From the NCBI GenBank assembly GCA_016931175.1, contig JAFGFH010000021.1, positions 1 through 42,556 on the forward strand: 42,556 bases of DNA, given 5' to 3'. Below, piece after piece: positions 31,823 to 40,379 of the stretch (within the stretch, counting starts at the first letter, position 1; each line of letters starts with the position of its first letter). Source of the DNA: Nanobdellota archaeon. Lineage in GTDB: Archaea; Nanobdellota; Nanobdellia; Tiddalikarchaeales; Tiddalikarchaeaceae. The translations under genes were made by a program, and so were the position numbers. The notes beneath the pieces were generated by a model. It worked only from the letters and a program-made list of their open reading frames with translations. It did no database searches and was not told the origin of the DNA.

Positions 31823-32425
31823 TTAAACAGCTAAAGCCTTTGTTTTAATAATCTTGTAAGACCTGTAAATTAAACCAATAACTGCCATTACTAGAAAAAC
31901 GCTGCTAGTAACAACCATTAATTCATTGTTGAAATCAGTGCCTATGCTCTTAGCATGGAAGTAGATTAAGAAGAATAAAGCGTAATTGAACAAGTGAATT
32001 ATTTTCCAAACATTATAATCATACCTTACTTTGAAGAAGTATTTCAAGTCACTGGTGAAGACAGTAATAATCATAACGTATAAAGCAATAACTCCAAGAA
32101 CTACTCCTAAACTAGCTTCGAGCATTAACACGTCCAATAATCCGAGACTGTAAGCCTTAACCATGCCGTGAACTAAAGCAAGGAATAAGGTGAACAAGCC
32201 CAAGTAATTATGAGATTTGAAAACTATTAAAGGATTAAAATTGTTCTTAAAAAAATTTCTGAAACTGCCAAGCATTAACTGCACGAAAGTGTTCACGAAA
32301 GCAACCAATCCAATCAAGCGCAGGTAAAAAGAAGCAGTATTTGAAAAGTTAGAGAAAACTAAAACTAGCGGGATAATATACGCAGTTAATAATCCTAGTA
32401 TAACCAATAATTTAACCAATTTCAT
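31823..32425 (-). CDS. Ferric reductase-like transmembrane protein
   Basis: 200 residues with six transmembrane helices and no FAD/NAD domain. SHNYLGLFTLFLALVHGMV and VWKIIHLFNYALFFLIYFHAK carry His residues spaced as heme ligands of the ferric-reductase/MsrQ/YedZ-type membrane domain. Expected to bind heme and pass electrons within the membrane, perhaps to a surface partner; the partner is not encoded next to it. Own promoter not obvious; 46 bases downstream of the ileS start on the same strand lies the ileS promoter. Confidence 0.75.
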   Translation of the reverse strand: MKLVKLLVILGLLTAYIIPLVLVFSNFSNTASFYLRLIGLVAFVNTFVQLMLGSFRNFFKNNFNPLIVFKSHNYLGLFTLFLALVHGMVKAYSLGLLDVLMLEASLGVVLGVIALYVMIITVFTSDLKYFFKVRYDYNVWKIIHLFNYALFFLIYFHAKSIGTDFNNELMVVTSSVFLVMAVIGLIYRSYKIIKTKALAV

Positions 32426-32457
32426 AACTTGAAGAACGTATTGATATTTTTTATAAG

Positions 32458-32862
32458 TTATTGCTCTATTATTACAGGAAAACTAACATCCTCTCTAGTA
32501 ACCTTTGAAACCCCGCTCGCCATTGTTTCCTTTTTCCTGCCGAACTGCCAAGAACCTTTAGGAAAATTCTCGAAACCGTTCCTGAAAGGTATTAAGTAAA
32601 CCCATCCAAAATCGTGGACATTCTCCTCTTTAAAACCTTCAATTCTTAACTCTAAAGGAGACGATTCACTGACAAAATAACGGTATATTAAAGTAGAACC
32701 CTTGTTTGAGTAAATAGCCTTCAAAACAGCTATTTGAGGATTATCAGTTGCGTAAACCCAGCCATCTCTTCCAGGATTAATGCACCACCCAAACATTTTA
32801 GGAGAACCGTGAAGCAAGTAGCCCAGTTCTACCATTCGAGTTAAGTGTTCAACTACTCCCAT
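32458..32862 (-). CDS. Hypothetical protein, possibly ADP-ribosyltransferase-like fold
   Basis: 134 residues, unrecognised with confidence. The pattern GYLLHGSPKMFGW ... GWVYATDNPQIAVLKAIYS resembles the HG[ST] and hydrophobic-Y-A-T-D strands of the small ART-like folds (PARP/RNA phosphotransferase type), where these residues contact NAD or phosphate. The rest (FGWVYLIPFRNGFE, FPVIIE) is beta-rich. No catalytic Glu can be assigned. Soluble, no signal peptide. Lies between the ferric-reductase-like gene and pcn, all on the minus strand. Confidence 0.7.
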   Translation of the reverse strand: MGVVEHLTRMVELGYLLHGSPKMFGWCINPGRDGWVYATDNPQIAVLKAIYSNKGSTLIYRYFVSESSPLELRIEGFKEENVHDFGWVYLIPFRNGFENFPKGSWQFGRKKETMASGVSKVTREDVSFPVIIEQ

Positions 32863-32912
32863 GATATAAAATACGAGAAAATCCTGCTTAAAAATCTTAT
32901 GTAGTAGAACTC

Positions 32913-33662
32913 TTAATCGTTATCTACTCTTGGCGCTAATATAAACGCTAGTGAGAGTTTGTCCTGCGTCTTGTACTCAATCTCCATCAAGTAATTAGTC
33001 TTGAACCTGATGCGCGTATCCTCGCTGACTTTATCCCCGCGCATTATCTTCTCCAAATACTCTAACGAGTACTTAGATGACTGCTCCTCTTTGTAAGTCA
33101 AATTCTTCAATGCAGGACTGTCCTTTGTCAACTCCTGCTTAACATTGTTCAAGTCACCTGATGCGCTGATAACGAACTTGTTAGGAGTAACCGTGAACAA
33201 GGCGCAGTCACTGACCATCTGGCAGTTCTTAACCGCTTCCCTTAAAACGTTATTGTCTAATATTATCTCGCCCACGAATTCAGGAACTGGAATCTTCTGC
33301 TCTTTTTCAGGATTCTCTAATAATGCAACAACGAATTCCCTGTTCATGCTGCCCTTCATTGAAATCTTCAAACTGCCAGTCTCAGACTGGAGTTCAATAA
33401 TCACCTTATCACTCTGCCTTGCCCTCTTCAACACTTCAAGGAAGTAATCAAGATTAACTGTTAATTTAACATTGCTTGGAACCTCGTACTGGGTGAAACA
33501 GGTTGGAAGCATCTGCAATACAGTCATTGCAACAACGGCGGGGTCAATAGCTTTCAAAACCATGCCCTTGGGTGAGAACTCGAATGTGGCTTCATTAATC
33601 AAACCACTTATAGCATCAAGGCTGTCCCTAAGCAATGTTACATCATTCATTACAATCTTCAT
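32913..33662 (-). CDS. pcn: DNA polymerase sliding clamp PCNA
   Basis: 249 residues of the archaeal PCNA family. The start MKIVMNDVTLLRDSLDAISGLINEATFEF, the VLKAIDPAVVAMTVLQ strand, the interdomain loop region and the C-terminal YLMEIEYKT...LAFILAPRVDND are all typical. As a homotrimer it encircles DNA and tethers polymerase, FEN1 and ligase through PIP boxes. A GGGGGG stretch about 10 nt upstream (33672-33677 region, minus) may act as SD. Single PCNA gene in this window. Confidence 0.97.
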   Translation of the reverse strand: MKIVMNDVTLLRDSLDAISGLINEATFEFSPKGMVLKAIDPAVVAMTVLQMLPTCFTQYEVPSNVKLTVNLDYFLEVLKRARQSDKVIIELQSETGSLKISMKGSMNREFVVALLENPEKEQKIPVPEFVGEIILDNNVLREAVKNCQMVSDCALFTVTPNKFVISASGDLNNVKQELTKDSPALKNLTYKEEQSSKYSLEYLEKIMRGDKVSEDTRIRFKTNYLMEIEYKTQDKLSLAFILAPRVDND

Positions 33663-33744
33663 AGTTTATTCTGCCCCCCTTCTGTTTCTGTAAGTATAAT
33701 GATATGAAAAATACCCTGCTTTAAAAATCTTTATATTCAAACTC

Positions 33745-33936
33745 TTAAGAAAAATTGCCCATGAATAATAATACCTTAACGAACTTCTTAACCTTGTCAA
33801 AAAATCTCCCGAATCCTAAGAATCCGTACCTGAAAGCGTGAACCAAGTGGCAGAGGATGAATCCTGCAAGGAAAACAATAGCGCTTGATGTAGGATTATC
33901 ACTAAGCATTGTTAAAATATCATCTATTAATGCCAT
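33745..33936 (-). CDS. Small single-pass membrane protein
   Basis: 63 residues. An acidic start (MALIDDILTMLSDNP) precedes one hydrophobic helix (SSAIVFLAGFILCHLVHAF) and a basic aromatic tail (YGFLGFGRFFDKVKKFVKVLLFMGNFS). No family recognised. Probably membrane-bound with the basic tail in the cytoplasm. It lies between the pcn gene and the OB-fold gene on the same strand. Confidence 0.55.
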   Translation of the reverse strand: MALIDDILTMLSDNPTSSAIVFLAGFILCHLVHAFRYGFLGFGRFFDKVKKFVKVLLFMGNFS

Positions 33937-33963
33937 GAGTAAAAAATAATAGCCACTCTTTTA

Positions 33964-34308
33964 TTAAACTTTTGATAAGTCTAAAAACTTGTTATAATAT
34001 TCAATGTTTAAACCGTTAAAGTCTTGAACAATCTCTCCCCTGAGTTCGAAACCGTCCTCGAAGCCCATAACTAAACCAATAACTCTAACAATCTTTCCCA
34101 ATTTCAAGTCCTTTAATTGAGCCTCATTGTTTAATAACACGCTAACCTTGTCTGTGCCGTCATCAATTGTGAAGAACAAACTCTTACTGTCAATGTCTAC
34201 AACAGTTCCGATTATTGAAACCCTTAAATCCTCTTCTTTTTTAATACTGGATATCTTTCTTATCTTAGCAACCGCTCTCTTCTTAGTATTATCCTTTTCT
34301 TTCTCCAT
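33964..34308 (-). CDS. RPA-like single OB-fold protein
   Basis: 114 residues. A basic N-terminal tail (MEKEKDNTKKRAVAKIRKI) leads into one OB fold: LRVSIIGTVVDIDSKSLFFTIDDG, KVSVLLNN and IVRVIGLVMGFEDGFELRGEIVQDF, the pattern of RPA32/RpoE-linked single-strand DNA-binding proteins. Likely binds ssDNA as part of an RPA-like complex. The ATG at 34308 shares one base with the TFS stop (TAATG) and a GGAGGGAT sits 11 nt upstream, which decides this start over a more upstream frame. Co-transcribed with TFS. Confidence 0.85.
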   Translation of the reverse strand: MEKEKDNTKKRAVAKIRKISSIKKEEDLRVSIIGTVVDIDSKSLFFTIDDGTDKVSVLLNNEAQLKDLKLGKIVRVIGLVMGFEDGFELRGEIVQDFNGLNIEYYNKFLDLSKV

Positions 34309-34625
34309 TACGAGTAATCCCTCCAAGTGTGCTCACAAGCAACGCATCTGAAGAACTTAGTTGCAGGCTCATCAGCAGCCCTGGTTTGAATAATCCAGTA
34401 AAAAGCCTTCATCTTACCGCACTTAGGGCACTTCTGCCTAACAGTAGGCAACTCATCAGCCTCCTTCTTGTCAACAAAGTATAACTTATCCTTTTTAGGA
34501 TTAACGCTGACTATTTTGATATCACTGCTCCTGCTGCTCGTTCCGCACTTCCTGCAGATAAACTTAACCTTTCCCTTTTCATTCTTTTCAGGTATTAGAA
34601 GACTTTTGCACTTTTTGCAAAACAT
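34308..34625 (-). CDS. tfs: Transcription elongation/cleavage factor TFS
   Basis: 105 residues with two zinc ribbons. N-terminal: CKKCKSLL and CRKCG (RPB9-like). C-terminal: CPKCG, the QTRAADEPATKFFRC tip and CVACEHTW, with the catalytic acidic DE dyad of the TFIIS-like hairpin that enters the RNA polymerase secondary channel and stimulates cleavage of backtracked RNA. A minus-strand TATA box GTTTATAAG centred about 25 nt upstream indicates a leaderless message. First gene of a two-gene unit with the OB-fold protein. Confidence 0.96.
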   Translation of the reverse strand: MFCKKCKSLLIPEKNEKGKVKFICRKCGTSSRSSDIKIVSVNPKKDKLYFVDKKEADELPTVRQKCPKCGKMKAFYWIIQTRAADEPATKFFRCVACEHTWRDYS

Positions 34626-34661
34626 AACTCAATTCAAGATGGACTGGACTTATAAACTTAT

Positions 34662-35192
34662 CTATATCCCAAGCAAGAGATACATCCAATACCTCGGCAA
34701 ACCAATTAAAGGAAGCTTAATAAAAGCTTCACCAAGTATTTCATTAATATTCTGGTCAAAAACGTAACTAACAGGGTTATTATCTCCTTTAGTGGTTAAG
34801 TTTTCAACATTCACTAATCTGTGAACCAGTTTGTCAGGATAGTAAGGGCTGTAAAAGACTATAACGTCGCCTACTTCGTAAGAATCCTTCTCCTTCACTA
34901 GTATAACATCACCAACGTTTAAACCATTACTGTGAGGAAAGTGTTCAATCTCATCAGCAGTATAGTTCAATTTTTCAAAATAATCATAATAATAATATTG
35001 TTCAAAACCGGCGTGCTCCATGCTTGGAGTCATAATCGCTACAACATCACTTAGTCCTGTAATGAAAAGAAAAGCAGGGAATAATACGTACTTGAAAGCG
35101 AAATAAGTGATTATTATAAAGAATACGTAACTGATTAAGCTGTTGTCCTCCCAGTAGAACTTCCAGAACTTCTTAAACACGTTCTCTTTCAT
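34662..35192 (-). CDS. Signal peptidase I (archaeal/ER type)
   Basis: 176 residues. An N-terminal transmembrane helix (YVFFIIITYFAFKYVLF) is followed by the S26 active site: MTPSMEH with the nucleophilic Ser, and KLVHRLV where His replaces the bacterial Lys, as in SEC11-type enzymes; TKGDNNPVS supplies the conserved Asp. A second helix (YWMYLLLGI) ends the protein. Removes signal peptides from exported proteins, relevant to the secreted proteins nearby. Its ATG overlaps the rpoL stop by 4 bases (ATGA). Confidence 0.93.
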   Translation of the reverse strand: MKENVFKKFWKFYWEDNSLISYVFFIIITYFAFKYVLFPAFLFITGLSDVVAIMTPSMEHAGFEQYYYYDYFEKLNYTADEIEHFPHSNGLNVGDVILVKEKDSYEVGDVIVFYSPYYPDKLVHRLVNVENLTTKGDNNPVSYVFDQNINEILGEAFIKLPLIGLPRYWMYLLLGI

Positions 35193-35446
35193 TTTATTAT
35201 TAGAGATTTCAAGTCCTTAATAGCCTCGTTAATACTGTTCTTAAGAACCTTCTTAGGGTCTCCTTTCTTGGTTCTAACAATTAAGGTACTCTTGTTTATT
35301 AAAGGATGAGGCTTGTTATAACCAGCGAATTCAACATCACTGTCTTCTAATAACTTCTTCTTAAGCAAGTTAAGCAAGGTATGCGCGTCTCCTTCAAAGC
35401 TTAACTCGAGAAAGTTCTTCTCTTCGTTAACAACTTCAAGATTCAT
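35189..35446 (-). CDS. rpoL: RNA polymerase subunit L (Rpb11-like)
   Basis: 85 residues. LSFEGDAHTLLNLLKKKLLED, VEFAGYNKPHPLINKSTLIVRT and LKNSINEAIKDLK match archaeal RpoL, which pairs with subunit D in the assembly platform of RNA polymerase. Translationally coupled with signal peptidase I. Its start lies 54 bases from the divergent nop5 start, with one shared promoter box between. Confidence 0.96.
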   Translation of the reverse strand: MNLEVVNEEKNFLELSFEGDAHTLLNLLKKKLLEDSDVEFAGYNKPHPLINKSTLIVRTKKGDPKKVLKNSINEAIKDLKSLIIK

Positions 35447-35468
35447 AGCTATTATTTATGGTAAAACA

Positions 35469-35478
35469 TTTTTTAAAT
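35469..35478. promoter_or_regulatory. Shared bidirectional promoter box (rpoL / nop5)
   Basis: TTTTTTAAAT is centred at about 35473.5, that is 27 nt from the rpoL ATG (35446, minus) and 27 nt from the nop5 ATG (35500, plus). No second box is seen in the 53-base gap, so one symmetric element seems to serve both leaderless genes. Confidence 0.6.
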
Positions 35479-35499
35479 CTTTTTATCCTTAATAATAGT

Positions 35500-36372
35500 A
35501 TGAAAAACGCTTTAGAGCTCTTTAAAAACAGGGATGTGAAGGGTTTAAGCAGTTATTACGAGAATAATACGATTATTGGCAGCTTGGACACTAGTTCACT
35601 TATACCTTCAGTATTCAAAGACTTTAAAGAGTATAAGAGTTTCATGCACGAGTTCACAGTAAAGAATAGTATAGAAGCAGTCAGGAATAGCATGGTCAAG
35701 GATGAACTCGTCAGCGTATACGTTAACTTCCTGAACGTTCTTGATGAGTTAATAAACGCTTGGTTCGAGCGAGTGTTCGAACTATTCACACTATACTATC
35801 CTGAAGCAAGCATTAAAGCGCAGGACTTGAACACGTTCACTAAGATAACCAGTATAGACAAGAACTTGCTCAGCAAATTATTCAACGTTGATATTAAGAG
35901 CATGGGTTTAAGCTTTGAAAAACAAGACGTTTTATTGTTAGAGCAGTCGATTAACACTCTTAACTCATTAATCTCTCAGAAGAGTGATTATGAGAAGAGA
36001 ACGATTGAAGTCACTGAAGAGATAGCTTTGAACACTGCCAAAGTCGCGGGAGCAATCGTTGCTGCAAAACTAATAAGCGCTGCAGGCGGATTGAAAAGGC
36101 TTTCTTTAATGCCAAGCAGCACTATACAAGTAATCGGTGCGGAGAAGGCACTATTCAGGCACTTGAGAGGCAGGAAGGCGAAGCCACCAAAGCACGGCAT
36201 AATATTCCACTCTTCTTACATCAGCGGAGTGGACTTAAAACACAGGGGTAAGATGGCAAGAGCATTAGCCAGCAAGATAAGCATCAGCTCTAAAGTGGAT
36301 TACCATAAAGGAGAAGAGATATGGCCTAAACTAGTTAAGGGTTTGGATGCTAAATTAAAGGGATTGAAATGA
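35500..36372 (+). CDS. nop5: Nop5 (Nop56/58) C/D-box RNP protein
   Basis: 290 residues. A short N-terminal domain, a coiled-coil region (about 75-155) and the C-terminal Nop domain with LEQSINTLNSLISQKSDY..., APSSTIQ-like MPSSTIQVIGAEKALFRHLRG and PPKHGIIFHSSYI, which binds the kink-turn RNA with L7Ae. Organises box C/D guide RNPs with fibrillarin for rRNA and tRNA 2'-O-methylation. Length is close to the shorter archaeal Nop5 proteins. The ATG at 35500 is chosen over a codon at 35458 because the TATA box places the transcript start there. Overlaps fibrillarin by 4 bases. Confidence 0.95.
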   Translation: MKNALELFKNRDVKGLSSYYENNTIIGSLDTSSLIPSVFKDFKEYKSFMHEFTVKNSIEAVRNSMVKDELVSVYVNFLNVLDELINAWFERVFELFTLYYPEASIKAQDLNTFTKITSIDKNLLSKLFNVDIKSMGLSFEKQDVLLLEQSINTLNSLISQKSDYEKRTIEVTEEIALNTAKVAGAIVAAKLISAAGGLKRLSLMPSSTIQVIGAEKALFRHLRGRKAKPPKHGIIFHSSYISGVDLKHRGKMARALASKISISSKVDYHKGEEIWPKLVKGLDAKLKGLK

Positions 36373-37013
36373 ACAAGACTAATTACGCGCACGTATTCAA
36401 GCAAGGCAGTGAGTTTTACACGAAGAGCTTGGTTAAGGACCAATCTGTTTACGGAGAGAAAGTAATCGACGGATATTACAGGGAATGGGTGCCTGACAGG
36501 AGCAAACTAGGCGCTGCAATGCACAAGAATTTGAGAATCTTCCCTTTCAAAAAGGACTCAATAGTGTTATACTTAGGCGCTAGTTCCGGAACTACTTGCA
36601 GCCACATAAGTGATGTAGTAACAGAGGGTGTAATCTTCGCAGTAGATTTAGCGCCAAGAATATTCTACAAATTCGTTGAATTAAGCAAATCAAGAGAGAA
36701 CCTGATGCCAGTACTCGCGGACGCCTTGCACCCTGAAGCTTACGCTTACGTTCCCCAAGTTGACGTAGTCTTCCAGGATATTGCGCAAAGAGACCAGTTA
36801 AGCATCTTCTTCAAAAACGTTGACTTATTCCTTAAGAAGGGAGGAACAGGAATGCTCGCAGTGAAGTCAAGAAGCGTAGACGTTACCAAGAATCCTAAAG
36901 AAGTTTTCAAGACTGTGAGAACAGCATTAAAGAACAGGTACGAATTACTCGACGAGCGCGGACTCCAGCCTTTTGAGAAAGACCACATGCTCTTTGTAAT
37001 CAGAAAGAAGTAG
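36369..37013 (+). CDS. flpA: Fibrillarin (rRNA 2'-O-methyltransferase)
   Basis: 214 residues. SAM-binding motif LYLGASSGTTCSHISDVV, FAVDLAPR, QDIAQRDQ and MLAVKSRSVDV give the methyltransferase core with the catalytic Lys-Asp-Lys set; the N-terminal YYREWVPDRSKLGAAMHK is diagnostic. Acts in C/D RNPs with Nop5 and L7Ae. Translationally coupled to nop5 (ATGA). Confidence 0.97.
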   Translation: MNKTNYAHVFKQGSEFYTKSLVKDQSVYGEKVIDGYYREWVPDRSKLGAAMHKNLRIFPFKKDSIVLYLGASSGTTCSHISDVVTEGVIFAVDLAPRIFYKFVELSKSRENLMPVLADALHPEAYAYVPQVDVVFQDIAQRDQLSIFFKNVDLFLKKGGTGMLAVKSRSVDVTKNPKEVFKTVRTALKNRYELLDERGLQPFEKDHMLFVIRKK

Positions 37014-37995
37014 GCCTTAATTCTATCTTGTCACTGAATAATTCAGCAAACTCAGGAGCCTTGCTTTTATCCCCTATTTTGTCAAAGTATAAGAATCCTT
37101 TTTCTGCCTTGCTTAAGACTACGCTTCCCAGTATTTGTCTAGCATCATCAAGCGTTGCCTCACTAGTATGATTAACTATGAATAAATCCTGCTGGTGCAA
37201 GTACTTAGCATTATCAAGTTTCACAACTGCAGCATTAGCATTAAAGCAGGCGCCAGTTAATTCATTCCCTTGAATTAAAGGAAGGCTTTTGATATTAACT
37301 GCGGAAAGCAAGTCTTCTCCAGCGAAGTCAGCGTCAAGTATTCTCTTAATAACACTATCTCTCTTTTCGTAGCGTGATTTGTCAACAACTGCTCTCTTAA
37401 TCTTCCTTGAAAAATCGTTATAACAAACAGAGTATTTATCCATCTCTTCAAGAGCACTGCTTGACCCGGAATGCATAATATCTTTAATAACGCCTTCCAA
37501 ATCATCTTCTTCAAGCATTCTAACACCTGCAATCTCAAAATTCTTAGGCCAGTTAAACCTGGTATTATCATCTTTCTTAACAATAATACTCTCATTAGGT
37601 CTTAAAGCGTAATTCTTAGCCAATAAGTCAACCGCTCTGTCAACACCAATATTCCCTTCATAATCCTTGCATTCAATAAGCATAAGATAAGCGTTGCTTC
37701 CCCTGTCACTAATCCTGATATCACTAGCACCATTATTTATCAAATTCAGCGTTTTATCATTAACAACTGCTACGTCAATCTCGTGGCAGCCAATAACAAC
37801 ATTCTTTAAAATCTTGAATTCAGGCATGTAAAGCCAGTGATCCAGCACGCCTGCAGGGTAAGGATTCATACTCTCAGCTGACTGGAATACTACTCTATGA
37901 GTATCCTGCTCAAAACTTCTTCCCTTCAGGTTATTAAACGCTCCAGTGCTGATATAATCTCTTCCTGCCATAACCTGAAATAGAGATTTTTTCAT
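37000..37995 (-). CDS. PD-(D/E)XK endonuclease-like protein
   Basis: 331 residues. The N-terminal half shows a restriction-endonuclease-like core: [13 protein letters not shown] (helix with conserved Glu), [12 protein letters not shown] (Asp) and [14 protein letters not shown] (the ExK), with [12 protein letters not shown] after it, the usual order of Mrr/archaeal Holliday-junction-like folds. The C-terminal half (about 190-331) is unassigned. A DNA nuclease role is inferred; substrate unknown. Promoter GCTATAAAAC (38018-38027, minus) is 27 nt upstream. Overlaps the fibrillarin end by 14 bases. Confidence 0.75.
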   Translation of the reverse strand: MKKSLFQVMAGRDYISTGAFNNLKGRSFEQDTHRVVFQSAESMNPYPAGVLDHWLYMPEFKILKNVVIGCHEIDVAVVNDKTLNLINNGASDIRISDRGSNAYLMLIECKDYEGNIGVDRAVDLLAKNYALRPNESIIVKKDDNTRFNWPKNFEIAGVRMLEEDDLEGVIKDIMHSGSSSALEEMDKYSVCYNDFSRKIKRAVVDKSRYEKRDSVIKRILDADFAGEDLLSAVNIKSLPLIQGNELTGACFNANAAVVKLDNAKYLHQQDLFIVNHTSEATLDDARQILGSVVLSKAEKGFLYFDKIGDKSKAPEFAELFSDKIELRPTSF

Positions 37996-38070
37996 TTAAA
38001 AATCCTATTATGGGATGTTTTATAGCAATTCTTTTAAATGAGTCGATTATTCTATTAGTTCAACTAATTA

Positions 38071-38078
38071 GGGGTGAT
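38071..38078 (+). promoter_or_regulatory. Shine-Dalgarno of the thermosome gene
   Basis: GGGGTGAT ends 6 nt before the ATG at 38085 and fixes this start over a more upstream ATG at 38010. A TATA-like ttcttttaaatg (38029-38040) lies far enough upstream to give a leader of about 20 nt. Confidence 0.6.
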
Positions 38079-38084
38079 TATAAT

Positions 38085-39737
38085 ATGAGTAATACAGTAC
38101 AACCAATATTCATACTGCCAGAGGGTTCTAACAGGAATACTGGAAGGGACGCTCAGAGGAATAACATATCAGCAGCAATAGCTGTAGCTGAAACAGTGAG
38201 GACAACTCTTGGACCTAAGGGTATGGACAAGATGCTAGTTGACGCCTTAGGAGACATAATAATAACTAATGACGGGGTCACTATCTTGGAAGAGATGCAG
38301 GTGAACCATCCTGCAGCTAAGATGCTCGTAGAAGTATCAAAGACTCAGGAGCAGGAAGTAGGAGACGGCACAACAACTGCAGTAGTGTTAGCAGGCGAGT
38401 TGTTGAAGAAGGCTGACGAATTATTGGACCAGAACATTCACCCAACAGTGTTAACTAATGGTTACAGAATAGCCAGCTTGAAAGCTATGGAGATACTGCA
38501 GTCATTTGCTGAAAGTGTTAAAGTTAATGACAAGAAGATGCTTGAAAAAGTAGCAATTACTGCAATGACTGGCAAGAGCGCGGAGATTGCAAGGGAGAAA
38601 CTAGCAGACATGATAGTTGAAGCAATCGGCACTATTACAGAGACTAACGGCAATGACATATTCATTGACAGGGAAGCTTTGAAGATTGAGAAGCGGACCG
38701 GCGGAAGCGTTGATGACAGCGAACTAATAAAAGGTATAGTGATAGATAAGGAAAGGGTTCACGCTGATATGCCAAGAAAAGTAGATGACGCTAAGGTATT
38801 ACTGCTTGACGCAGCACTTGAGGTTAAAGAGACTGAAAAGGATACTCAGATTAGAATCACGAGGCCTGAAGAATTGCAGGCGTTTCTTGAACAAGAGGAG
38901 CGCATGCTTCACAGTATGGTGAAGAATGTTATAGAATCAGGAGCTAACGTAGTCTTCTGCGAGAAGGGAATAGATGACACAGTGCAGCACTTGCTTGCTA
39001 GGAAGAAGATTTACGCGTGCCGCAGGGTAAAAAAGAGCGACATGGAAAAATTATCCAAAGCAACAGGCGCGAAGATTGTAAATGAAGTGGATGAGATAAC
39101 AAAGGAAGACATCGGATTTGCAGGACTCGTTGAACAGAAAAAGATTGGCGGAGAAGAGATGACTTTCGTTGAAAAGTGCAAGCACCCTAAGAGTGTAACT
39201 TTATTAATCAGGGGCGGAACCGAGCACGTAATTGACGAGATTGAACGAGCAATCGTTGACTCAATCGGCGACATTATCAGCGTAATCAAGGATAATGGCA
39301 GAATAGTCGCAGGAGGAGGAAGTGCTGAAATTGAGGTCAGCAAGCAGTTGAACAATTACAGCGATACATTGAAGGGAAGGGAGCAGTTGGCTGTTAAAGC
39401 CTTCGCGCAAGCATTAGAGGTTATTCCAAGAACTCTTGCAGAGAATGCAGGAATAGACCCGATAGATATACTCGTAGCTTTGAAGGCAAAGCATGAGTTA
39501 AAAGACGGTTACGACTTCGGGCTTAGCGTGTTTGACGGAGCTGTTAAGAACATGAAAGAGTTGGGAGTAATAGAGCCTTTAAGAACAAAGGTTCAAGCGA
39601 TTAACAGCGCTACTGAAGCTGCTATAATGATACTAAGAATAGATGATGTTATAGCATCAGGAAAGGACAGGAGTCCTCAGATGCCTCCTGGCGGAATGCC
39701 TCCAGGTATGGGTGGTATGCAGGGAATGGGAATGTAA
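38085..39737 (+). CDS. ths: Thermosome (group II chaperonin) subunit
   Basis: 550 residues. Hallmarks: [27 protein letters not shown] (ATP pocket), NDIAxxx-type DGVTILEEM, and a C-terminal tail of GGM repeats ([18 protein letters not shown]). Group II chaperonin that folds cytosolic proteins in an ATP-driven ring. SD GGGGTGAT precedes the ATG. Likely an abundant, stress-responsive protein. Single subunit gene in the window. Confidence 0.97.
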   Translation: MSNTVQPIFILPEGSNRNTGRDAQRNNISAAIAVAETVRTTLGPKGMDKMLVDALGDIIITNDGVTILEEMQVNHPAAKMLVEVSKTQEQEVGDGTTTAVVLAGELLKKADELLDQNIHPTVLTNGYRIASLKAMEILQSFAESVKVNDKKMLEKVAITAMTGKSAEIAREKLADMIVEAIGTITETNGNDIFIDREALKIEKRTGGSVDDSELIKGIVIDKERVHADMPRKVDDAKVLLLDAALEVKETEKDTQIRITRPEELQAFLEQEERMLHSMVKNVIESGANVVFCEKGIDDTVQHLLARKKIYACRRVKKSDMEKLSKATGAKIVNEVDEITKEDIGFAGLVEQKKIGGEEMTFVEKCKHPKSVTLLIRGGTEHVIDEIERAIVDSIGDIISVIKDNGRIVAGGGSAEIEVSKQLNNYSDTLKGREQLAVKAFAQALEVIPRTLAENAGIDPIDILVALKAKHELKDGYDFGLSVFDGAVKNMKELGVIEPLRTKVQAINSATEAAIMILRIDDVIASGKDRSPQMPPGGMPPGMGGMQGMGM

Positions 39738-39767
39738 GATTTCCCTAACATTTTTCTTTTATCTTTT
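39728..39767 (+). terminator. Hairpin plus T-tract terminator of the thermosome gene
   Basis: GGGAA (39728-39732) pairs with TTCCC (39741-39745) across the stop codon, followed by T-rich runs at 39751-39767, resembling a bacterial-style intrinsic terminator. Confidence 0.5.
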
Positions 39768-39809
39768 TAACAAATCTTATAAATATTCACCCCTTATTTC
39801 TATTCTATC

Positions 39810-40379
39810 ATGGTTGCTAAAAAAAAGACTGCTAAGAAGACTGCTAAGAAGAAGACTGCGACTAAATCAAGCGTTAACAAAGAGATTAAAGCATTAAAGG
39901 AGCAGTTAGACGTATTCAAATCCCAGATGAGGGAGTCGAGCAGCGCCAAATTAGAGCAGAACATTGAAGATTTAAGCGAGCAGTTGAACAAGATGGTAAG
40001 CATTAACATTAACTTACAGTCTAAGATGACGGAATTACTAATCAAAGTTACAGACTTGATAAGGGAGAACAGGGAATTAATAAGCTTATTAGAAGAAGCG
40101 AGTTCTGGAGAGGAAGAGGAAGGAGAAGCGAATAAAGCATTTGATTCTGAGATTATGCTTGTGGAATTGAAAAAGATTGAAAAGAACACGAGCGACTTAA
40201 CAGCAGAAAACGTTAAATTAAACGATTACATAAAAAGAATGTATACTAAATCCCTTTTAAGCAAGGCGATAAAAGGCAAGGTTGAATCTTCTCCAAAGAA
40301 AGAAGAAGAGGAGCCAGTAGAAGAGGAAGAGGAAACACCATTACCTTTCCCAGAGGAGGCGAACATAAGTGGACTCTAA
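39810..40379 (+). CDS. Coiled-coil protein with histone-tail-like N-terminus and acidic C-terminus
   Basis: 189 residues. N-terminus VAKKKTAKKTAKKKTATK is a Lys/Ala repeat like histone H1 tails; the middle (about 22-105 and 115-155) is coiled coil (ALKEQLDVFKSQMRE, LIRENRELISLLEEA); the C-terminus is strongly acidic (EEEEPVEEEEETPLPFPEE). Not recognised as a named family; the coiled coil plus charged tails recall archaellum accessory (FlaC/D/E-like) or scaffold proteins, but this is weak. TATA-like cttataaatat (39777-39787) about 28 nt upstream. It overlaps the pilin gene by 11 bases, so they are in one operon. Confidence 0.75.
   Translation: MVAKKKTAKKTAKKKTATKSSVNKEIKALKEQLDVFKSQMRESSSAKLEQNIEDLSEQLNKMVSININLQSKMTELLIKVTDLIRENRELISLLEEASSGEEEEGEANKAFDSEIMLVELKKIEKNTSDLTAENVKLNDYIKRMYTKSLLSKAIKGKVESSPKKEEEEPVEEEEETPLPFPEEANISGL

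Noticed and set aside
35500-36372. Nop5 judged truncated because it is shorter than many homologues
   Set aside because: Short archaeal Nop5 proteins of similar size exist and the coiled coil and Nop domain are complete.
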